From Archivesica marissinica (lineage: Eukaryota > Mollusca > Bivalvia > Venerida > Vesicomyidae): a stretch of DNA of 64,000 nt. A program made the translations under genes and the position numbers. Each line of letters opens with the position of its first letter. Position 1 is the stretch's first letter. Positions 54,901 through 64,000 of this stretch are shown here, piece after piece. The DNA lies in the NCBI GenBank assembly GCA_014843695.1, contig CM026390.1:56909010-56973009 (forward strand). The letters run 5' to 3'. A model generated the notes under the pieces. The model did no database searches and had not been told where the DNA came from. It saw only the letters and a program-made list of their open reading frames with translations.

Positions 54901-57900
54901 TTGGGTAGAGATACTTTCATGTTGCTATCACACAATACAGTTTGGGTAGAGATACTTTCATGTTGCTATCACACAATACAGTTTGGTTGGAGATACTTTG
55001 ATGTTGCTACCACACAATACAGTTTGGTTGGAGATACTTTGATGTTGCTATCACACAATACAGTTTGAGTAGAGATACTTTCATGTTGCCATCATACAAT
55101 ACAGTTTGGTTGGAGATACTTTCATGTTGCTATCACACAATACAGTTTGGGTAGAGATACTTTCATGTTGTTATCACACAATACAGTTTGGGTAGAGATA
55201 CTTTCTTGTTGCTATCACACAATACAGTTTGGTTGGAGATACTTTCATGTTGCTACCACACAATACAGTTTGGTTGGAGATACTTTGATGTTGCTATCAC
55301 ACAATACAGTTTGGTTGGAGATACTTTGATGTTGCTATCACACAATACAGTTCGGTTAGAGATACTTTGATGTTGCTATCACACAATACAGTTTGGGTAG
55401 AGATACTTTGATATCACACAATACAGTTTGGTTAGAGATACTTTGATGTTGATATCACACAATACAGTATGGGTAGAGGTACTTTGATGTTGATATCACA
55501 CAATACAGTTTGAGTAGAGATACTTTGATATTGCTCTCACACAATACAGTTTGGTTGGAGATGCTTTCATGTTGCTATCACATAAAACAGTTTGGTTGGA
55601 GATACTTTCATGTTGCTATCACACAATACAGTTTGGTTAGAGATACTTTGATGTTGCTATCACACAATACAGTTTGGGTAGAGATACTTTGATGTTGCTA
55701 TCACACAATACAGTATGGGTAGAGATACTTTCATGTTGCTCTCACATAATAGTTTGGGTAGAGATACTTTCATGTTGCTATCACACAATACAGTTTGGGT
55801 AGAGATACTTTGATGTTGCTCTCACATAATACAGTTTGGGTAGAGATACTTTCATGTTGCTATCACACAATACAGTTTGGTTGGAGATACTTTGATGTTG
55901 CTCTCACATAATACAGTTTGGGTAGAGATACTTTTATGTTGCTCTCACACAATACAGTTTGGGTAGAGATACTTTCATGTTGCTATCACACAATACAGTT
56001 TGGGTAGAGATACTTTCATGTTGCTATCACACAATACAGTTTGGGTAGAGATACTTTCATGTTGCTATCACACAATACAGTTTGGTTGGAGATACTTTCA
56101 TGTTGCTATCACACAATACAATTTGGGTAGAGATACTTTCATGTTGCTATCACACAATACAGTTTGGGTAGAGATACTTTCATGTTGCTATCACACAATA
56201 CAGTTTGGTTGGAGATACTTTCATGTTGCTACCACACAATACAGTTTGGTTGGAGATACTTTGATGTTGCTATCACACAATACAGTTTGGTTGGAGATAC
56301 TTTGATGTTGCTATCACACAATACAGTTTGGTTAGAGATACTTTGATGTTGCTATCACACAATACAGTTTGGGTAGAGATACTTTCATGTTGCTCTCACA
56401 CAATACAGTTTGGGTAGAGATACTTTCATGTTGCTATCACACAATACAGTTTGGGTAGAGATACTTTCATGTTGCTATCACACAATACAGTTTGGGTAGA
56501 GATACTTTGATGTTGCTATCACACAATACAGTTTGGGTAGAGATACTTTCATGTTGCTCTCACACAATACAGTTTGGGTAGAGATACTTTCATGTTGCTA
56601 TCACACAATACAGTTTGGGTAGAGATACTTTCATGTTGCTATCACACAATACAGTTTGGTTAGAGATACTTTCATGTTGCTATCACACAATACAGTTTGG
56701 GTAGAGATACTTTCATGTTGCTATCACACAATACAGTTTGGTTGGAGATACTTTCATGTTGCTCTCACATAATACAGTTTGGGTAGAGATACTTTCATGT
56801 TGCTCTCACATAATACAGTTTGGGTAGAGATACTTTGATGTTGCTCTCACATAATACAGTTTGGGTAGAGATACTTTGATGTTGCTCTCACATAATACAG
56901 TTTGGGTAGAGATACTTTCATGTTGCTATCACACAATACAGTTTGGGTAGAGATACTTTGATGTTGCTATCACACAATACAGTTTGGGTAGAGATACTTT
57001 GATGTTGCTATCACACAATACAGTTTGGTTGGAGATACTTTCATGTTGCTATCACACAATACAGTTTGGGTAGAGATACTTTCATGTTGCTATCACACAA
57101 TACAGTTTGGGTAGAGATACTTTCATGTTGCTATCACACAATACAGTTTGGGTAGAGATACTTTGATGTTGCTATCACACAATACAGTTTGGGTAGAGAT
57201 ACTTTCATGTTGCTATCACACAATACAGTTTGGGTAGAGATACTTTCATGTTGCTATCACACAATACAGTTTGGGTAGAGATACTTTCATGTTGCTATCA
57301 CACAATACAGTTTGGTTGGAGATACTTTCATGTTGCTATCACACAATACAGTTTGGGTAGAGATACTTTCATGTTGCTATCACACAATACAGTTTGGGTA
57401 GAGATACTTTCATGTTGCTATCACACAATACAGTTTGGTTGGAGATACTTTCATGTTGCTACCACACAATACAGTTTGGTTGGAGATACTTTGATGTTGC
57501 TATCACACAATACAGTTTGGTTGGAGATACTTTGATGTTGCTATCACACAATACAGTTTGGTTAGAGATACTTTGATGTTGCTATCACACAATACAGTTT
57601 GGGTAGAGATACTTTCATGTTGCTATCACACAATACAGTTTGGGTAGAGATACTTTGATGTTACTATCACACAATACAGTTTGGGTAGAGATACTTTCAT
57701 GTTGCTCTCACACAATACAGTTTGGGTAGAGATACTTTCATGTTGCTATCACACAATACAGTTTGGGTAGAGATACTTTCATGTTGCTATCACACAATAC
57801 AGTTTGGTTAGAGATACTTTCATGTTGCTATCACACAATACAGTTTGGGTAGAGATACTTTCATGTTGCTATCACACAATACAGTTTGGTTGGAGATACT

Positions 57901-60900
57901 TTCATGTTGCTCTCACATAATACAGTTTGGGTAGAGATACTTTCATGTTGCTCTCACATAATACAGTTTGGGTAGAGATACTTTCATGTTGCTCTCACAT
58001 AATACAGTTTGGGTAGAGATACTTTCATGTTGCTCTCACATAATACAGTTTGGGTAGAGATACTTTGATGTTGCTATCACACAATACAGTTTGGGTAGAG
58101 ATACTTTGATGTTGCTATCACACAATACAGTTTGGTTGGAGATACTTTCATGTTGCTATCACACAATACAGTTTGGGTAGAGATACTTTGATGTTGCTAT
58201 CACACAATACAGTTTGGGTAGAGATACTTTCATGTTGCTCTCACACAATACAGTATGGGTAGAGATACTTTGATGTTGATATCACACAATACAGTTTGGG
58301 TAGAGATACTTTGATGTTGCTCTCACACAATACAGTTTGGTTGGAGATACTTTCATGTTGCTATCACACAATACAGTTTGGGTAGAGATACTTTGATGTT
58401 GCTATCACACAATACAGTTTGGGTAGAGATACTTTGATGTTGCTATCACACAATACAGTTTGGGTAGAGATACTTTGATGTTGCTATCACACAATACAGT
58501 TTGGGTAGAGATACTTTCATGTTGCTATCACACAATACAGTTTGGGTAGAGATACTTTCATGTTGCTATCACACAATACAGTTTGGGTAGAGATACTTTC
58601 ATGTTGCTATCACACAATACAGTTTGGTTGGAGATACTTTCATGTTGCTATCACACAATACAGTTTGGGTAGAGATACTTTCATGTTGCTATCACACAAT
58701 ACAGTTTGGGTAGAGATACTTTGATGTTGCTATCACACAATACAGTTTGGTTGGAGATACTTTCATGTTGCTATCACACAATACAGTTTGGGTAGAGATA
58801 CTTTGATGTTGCTATCACACAATACAGTTTGGGTAGAGATACTTTCATGTTGCTATCACACAATACAGTTTGGGTAGAGATACTTTATGTTGCTATCACA
58901 CAATACAGTTTGAGAGATACTTTGATGTTGCTATCACACAATACAGTTTGGTTGGAGATACTTTCATGTTGCTATCACACAATACAGTTTGGGTAGAGAT
59001 ACTTTCATGTTGCTATCACACAATACAGTTTGGGTAGAGATACTTTGATGTTGCTATCACACAATACAGTTTGGGTAGAGATACTTTGATGTTGCTATCA
59101 CACAATACAGTTTGGGTAGAGATACTTTGATGTTGCTATCACACAATACAGTTTGGGTAGAGATACTTTCATGTTGCTATCACACAATACAGTTTGGGTA
59201 GAGATACTTTCATGTTGCTATCACACAATACAGTTTGGGTAGAGATACTTTGATGTTGCTATCACACAATACAGTTTGGTTGGAGATACTTTCATGTTGC
59301 TATCACACAATACAGTTTGGGTAGAGATACTTTCATGTTGCTATCACACAATACAGTTTGGTTGGAGATACTTTCATGTTGCTATCACACAATACAGTTT
59401 GGGTAGAGATACTTTCATGTTGCTATCACACAATACAGTTTGGGTAGAGATACTTTCATGTTGCTATCACACAATACAGTTTGGGTAGAGATACTTTCAT
59501 GTTGCTATCACACAATACAGTTTGGGTAGAGATACTTTCATGTTGCTCTCACACAATAGTTTGGGTAGAGATACTTTGATGTTGCTATCACACAATACAG
59601 TTTGGTTGGAGATACTTTGATGTTGCTCTCACACAATACAGTTTGGGTAGAGATACTTTCATGTTGCTATCACACAATACAGTTTGGTTAGAGATACTTT
59701 GATGTTGCTATCACACAATACAGTTGGGTAGAGTACTTTATGTTGTATCACACAATACAGTTTGGGTAGAGATACTTTGATGTTGCTCTCACACAATACA
59801 GTTTGGTTGGAGATACTTTCATGTTGCTATCACACAATACAGTTTGGGTAGAGATACTTTCATGTTGCTCTCACACAATACAGTTTGGGTAGAGATACTT
59901 TCATGTTGCTCTCACATAATACAGTTTGGGTAGAGATACATTGATGTTGCTCTCACATAATACAGTTTGGGTAGAGATACTTTGATGTTGCTATCACACA
60001 ATACAGTTTGTTTGGAGATACTTTCATGTTGCTATCACACAATCCAGTTTGGGTAGATATACTTTGATGTTGCTATCACACAATACAGTTTGGGTAGAGA
60101 TACTTTCATGTTGCTCTCACACAATACAGTTTGGGTAGAGATACTTTCATGTTGCTATCACACAATACAGTTTGGGTAGAGATACTTTCATGTTGCTATC
60201 ACACAATACAGTTTGGTTGGAGATACTTTCATATTGCTCTCACATAATACAGTTTGGGTAGAGATACTTTGATGTTGCTCTCACATAATACAGTTTGGGT
60301 AGAGATACTTTGATGTTGCTCTCACACAATACAATTTGGGTAGAGATACTTTCATGTTGCTCTCACACAATACAGTTTGGTTGGAGATGCTTTCATGTTG
60401 CTATCACACAATACAGTTTGGTTGGAGATACTTTCATGTTGCTCTCACATAATACAGTTTGGTTGGAGATACTTTCATGTTGCTATCACACAATACAGTT
60501 TGGTTAGAGATACTTTGATGTTGCTATCACACAATACAGTTTGGGTAGAGATACTTTCATGTTGCTCTCAAACAATACAGTTTGGGTAGAGATACTTTCA
60601 TGTTGCTATCACACAATACAGTTTGGGTAGAGATACTTTGATGTTACTATCACACAATACAGTTTGGGTAGAGATACTTTGATGTTGCTCTCACAGAATA
60701 CAGTTTGGGTAGAGATACTTTCATGTTGCTATCACACAATACAGTATGGGTAGAGCTACTTTGATATCACACAATACAGTTTGGGTAGAGATACTTTGAT
60801 GTTGCTCTCACACAATACAGTTTGGGTAGAGATACTTTCATGTTGCTACCACACAATACAGCTTGGTTGGAGATACTTTCATGTTGCTATCACACAATAC

Positions 60901-61394
60901 AGTTTGGTTGGAGATACTTTCATGTTGCTATCACACAATACAGTTTGGGTAGAGATACTTTCATGTTGCTATCACACAATACAGTTTGGGTAGAGATACT
61001 TTCATGTTGCTCTCACATAATACAGTTTGGGTAGAGATACTTTCATGTTGCTATCACACAATACAGTTTGGTTGGAGATACTTTGATGTTGCTATCACAC
61101 AATACAGTATGGGTAGAGCTACTTTGATATCACACAATACAGTTTGGGTAGAGATACTTTCATGTTGCTATCACACAATACAGTATGGGTAGAGCTACTT
61201 TGATATCACACAATACAGTTTGGGTAGAGATACTTTCATGTTGCTATCACACAATACAGTATGGGTAGAGCTACTTTGATATCACACAATACAGTATGGG
61301 TAGAGCTACTTTGATATCACACAATACAGTTTGGTTGGAGATACTTTGATGTTGCTATCACACAATATAGCTTGGTTAGAGATACTTTGATGTA

Positions 61395-61652
61395 CCAACA
61401 TGTGTTACTAAGTAGGACAGTACCAACATGTGTTACTAAGTAGGACAGTACCAACATGTGGTACTAAGTAGGACAGTACCAACATGTGTTACTAAGTAGG
61501 ACAGTACCAACATGTGTTACTACGTAGGACAGTACCAACATGTGGTACTAAGTAGGACAGTACCAACATGTGTTACTAAGTAGGACAGTACCAACATGTG
61601 TTACTACGTAGGACAGTACCAACATGTGTTCTACAGTACCAACATGTGTTTC
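61395..61652. repeat. 28-bp minisatellite
   Basis: About nine copies of a 28-bp unit (GTACCAACATGTGTTACTAA, GTAGGACA), directly joined to the end of the 41-bp satellite. Confidence 0.95.
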
Positions 61653-62459
61653 TAAGATGCAACTCACAACAATTTATCGGATGGATTAAACATTTTATTA
61701 TTGATAATGTAACAAAAGAAAAACACGATATTAGTGCAATAATAAATTTTGAATACTAGTACATGATTGCATAAGCACAGCAGATTTATTAGTTCCAACA
61801 TAGCAACTGTTATATAGCACCATACATGTAGATATGTGTATATATACATATTAATTATATACGACTTGTGAATGTATTGTTAATGTACTGAATGAGAATA
61901 TGGATTTCAGATTAAGCAAACACCATATGGTCATAAGCACCTAGCGATTGTTGTGAAGGGAAAATCTAGATGTCAGTAAACGTAAAAACAAGCTGAAGCA
62001 AAACACTGATGCTATAAAATATAAATGTCTGTACTGCCTACCAGCTTTATCTTATGTTATATTATCTCATTGAAGTGCAGGGCTCAAGCTAAGCCAAAAC
62101 TCTAAAGAGAAGCCACTTCCCCCTCCAAAAGAATTAGGGAGAAGTGGGAAGATTTAGGGAGAAGTTGGAGACACTTGACCTGTCCACGGCTGCAAAAAGT
62201 GAAACCGTATTTAAAATATGTTTGCAGGATAATTATAGGGACAATTGTATGAGAAAAGCCAAGGCAAAAATAATGTAGCATTGGGTTCATGAAATGCTGC
62301 ATATATTATCAACTTTGATCATAATCAGAACTTTACATGAATCCAACATAACATTACATTTTATCAGTTTTTATCTTGTTGAAATTTTAATTTTTGTACA
62401 TCATCTGGAAATGGTGCATTTGTGTCAGTTATTTCAAAATTGGACATCATGGATGGACT

Positions 62460-62460
<1 letters not shown>
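61653..62460. other. Unassigned AT-rich sequence
   Basis: No exon recognised. TGCAGGGCTCAAGCTAAG at 62078-62095 resembles a transposon end of the CAGGG type, and two GGGAGAAGT(G/T)GG phrases follow, but no partner end was found. Confidence 0.4.
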
Positions 62461-62498
<38 letters not shown>

Positions 62499-62503
62499 TG
62501 ACA
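62461..62503. repeat. (ACAG)n microsatellite
   Basis: About ten GACA/GATA tetranucleotides in a row. The 93-codon frame over it is not a gene. Confidence 0.95.
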
Positions 62504-62789
62504 TTCATGCAGAAAACAATATGCATCCCCTCTACAAGACGAGGGGAAGGGAGGAGACAGGATTATATCAGGTACTGGGAATGGTTTACAAGGCAGTAAA
62601 TCAGGAGCCAAATCCTAGCACAGATTACATTATTATCTATCATCACCAAACCCTGAATAAAAATGCAAAACATACCACTAGATTGCTAAAATGTAAATTA
62701 TAGACCCTGAACTACATAAACGTTTGAATCAATGAAAAGAATATTGAACATAAAAGTAAAAAACAATTTTCTTTTGAGCTTTCCAAAAA
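62504..62789. other. Unassigned sequence
   Basis: Nothing recognised on either strand. Confidence 0.4.
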
Positions 62790-62908
62790 TCGATGTTAGT
62801 GTTCCTTCCGAAAATGGTGACCCTGTATAACATCGACCAGTGTTCTTTCCGAAAATGGTGACCCTGTCTAAATTGGACTAGGGTGTTCTTTCTGAAAATG
62901 GTGATCCT
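62790..62908. repeat. Imperfect ~45-bp tandem repeat, three copies
   Basis: GTTC(C/T)TTC(C/T)GAAAATGGTGA followed by (C/T)CCTGTAT occurs three times with diverged spacers. Confidence 0.75.
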
Positions 62909-63149
62909 GTATACAATTAATGATAGTCTTCAAAAGTTGAGAATATTTTTAATTTATCGAAATAGTATAATCTTCGATAAAATATCATCGAGTTTGAAAC
63001 ATATATCATAGGAATGATGGGAGATATCATCTGGTTTTATACCAAACTCAGTTTGCTATCATTAGTAATTCATGAGTTCTGTACATGTAAAAGCACATTG
63101 TTATTTGTCAAGACATGCTTCAAATTTAATGAACACAGTACTAGTGACA

Positions 63150-63575
63150 AAACCTCCATCTGTAGCAATGAGCTTCACACTAGATGTTAGCAACAAAACC
63201 TCCATCTGTAGCAATGAGCTTCATTATAGATGTTAGCAACAAAACCTGCCATCTGTAGCAATGAGCTTCACACTAGATGTTAGCAACAAAACCTCCATCT
63301 GTAGCAATGAGCTTCATTATAGATGTTAGCAACAAAACCTCCATCTGTAGCAATGAGCTTCATTATAGATGTTAGCAACAAAACCTGCCATCTGTAGCAA
63401 TGAGCTTCATTATAGATGTTAGCAACAAAACCTCCATCTGTAGCAATGAGCTTCATTATAGATGTTAGCAACAAAACCTCCATCTGTAGCAATGAGCTTC
63501 ATTATAGATGTTAGCAACAAAACCTCCATCTGTAGCAATGAGCTTCATACTAGATGTTAGCAACAAAACACAGAA
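63150..63575. repeat. 46-bp minisatellite
   Basis: About nine copies of a 46/47-bp unit (GTTAGCAACAAAACCTCCAT, CTGTAGCAATGAGCTTCA). Variants are CTGCCATC for CTCCATC and CACACTAGATG/CATTATAGATG. Reverse frames are artefacts. Confidence 0.95.
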
Positions 63576-63824
63576 TATATCCAATGTAATACGTGGCAAA
63601 AGGAATGTAAAACAACACTGCAAATAATGTAAATAACACAGCAAATAAACTGCCAAAACAATGTACAAAAACAATCAGTATATACATACATACATTTCTA
63701 CTACTTTTCTACGGGTAAATATGCTATAAAAATATTGAGATTATCAGGTCATGAGCTGAATATAAACATTCCATTTCAAAATCAATGCTAGCTACTACCT
63801 ATATATATACTGGCACACAATCCA

Positions 63825-64000
63825 ACGCACAAGAGTGTTAGAGACACAAGTGCGCTAGAGGAACATGATTGCCAAAGGCACAAGAGTGCTTGTTAGAGAC
63901 ACAAGAGTGCTAGAGGCACATGATTGCTAGATGCACAAGAGTGCTAGAGGCACATGATTGTTAGAGATACAAGTGCGCTAGAGGAACATGATTGTTAGAG
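63825..64000. repeat. 17/34-bp minisatellite running off the window
   Basis: Alternating ~17-bp modules such as GCTAGAGGCACATGATT and GTTAGAGACACAAGTGC. Truncated by the window end. Confidence 0.85.

Larger units (their letters stand above)
36392..61394. repeat. 41-bp satellite array, about 25 kb
   Basis: About 570 units of 41 bp (GATACTTTCATGTTGCTATC, ACACAATACAGTTTGG, GTAGA), interrupted by the LINE at 39940 and an assembly gap. Variable sites are TTTCATG/TTTGATG, CTATCAC/CTCTCAC, CACACAAT/CACATAAT and GGGTAGA/GGTTGGA/GGTTAGA. Shorter units (GATATCACAC joined directly to CTACTTT) mark particular blocks. Higher-order duplications: offset 1137 bp (36994 and 38131), offset 1230 bp = 30 units (56000 and 57230), and a roughly 3.3-kb block marked by GGGAGGAGCTACCTGG (42527, 45846, 49241). 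All open frames of 60-120 codons here are repeat artefacts. Confidence 0.98.

Noticed and set aside
36405..61192. Dozens of 60-120-codon frames reading LLSHNTVW and SCCYHTIQFGW
   Set aside because: All are the 41-bp satellite read across three units; those with runs of X cross the N gap.
62422..62703. 93-codon + frame through the (ACAG)n tract
   Set aside because: A microsatellite reading frame (DRQT repeats) without any conserved flank.

Overview
This is eukaryotic (animal) DNA. It has genes split by canonical GT-AG introns, tRNA-derived SINEs, non-LTR LINE fragments, hAT/pogo/piggyBac-like MITEs and very large minisatellite arrays. The repeat style suggests a lophotrochozoan, most likely a mollusc and perhaps a bivalve. 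That placement is an inference. By my tally about two thirds of the window is tandem repeat.

Layout. 1-8414 (+): the last two coding exons (1637-1933, 7668-8414) of a gene with a coiled-coil and an Asn/Gln-rich tail. A 40-bp array and a 63-bp array lie upstream, and the 5.7-kb intron is filled by 28-, 26- and 23-bp arrays, a hAT relic and a broken LINE. 8415-19057: mostly intergenic, with MITEs, an inverted SINE pair, a 27-bp array, a TTAA-flanked MITE, a CAGGG-TIR element, and a 52-bp array carrying a hAT MITE with a perfect 8-bp target duplication. 19058-31956 (-): a complete nine-exon JMJD8 orthologue. I assembled it exon by exon; all splice sites are GT-AG, all phases agree, and it encodes 268 aa, about the length of the human protein. 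Six of its eight introns carry minisatellites. 32340-33759: a SINE and otherwise unrecognised sequence. 33760-36340: a 28-30-bp array. 36392-61394: a 25-kb array of a 41-bp unit with higher-order structure, one LINE insertion and a 1000-N gap. 61395-64000: four smaller arrays or microsatellites.

The most striking observation is that two minisatellites in JMJD8 were made from exon-intron junctions. About 44 units of 42 bp after exon 8 each hold the last 27 nt of that exon plus its GT splice donor. Four 47-bp units do the same for exon 6. Because 42 is a multiple of 3 and exon 8 ends in phase 0, use of a distal donor would add 14-residue repeats in frame, ten residues before the conserved JmjC distal histidine.

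Almost all long open frames in the window come from arrays whose unit length is divisible by 3 (27, 36, 42 bp), or from arrays lacking stops, and are not genes.
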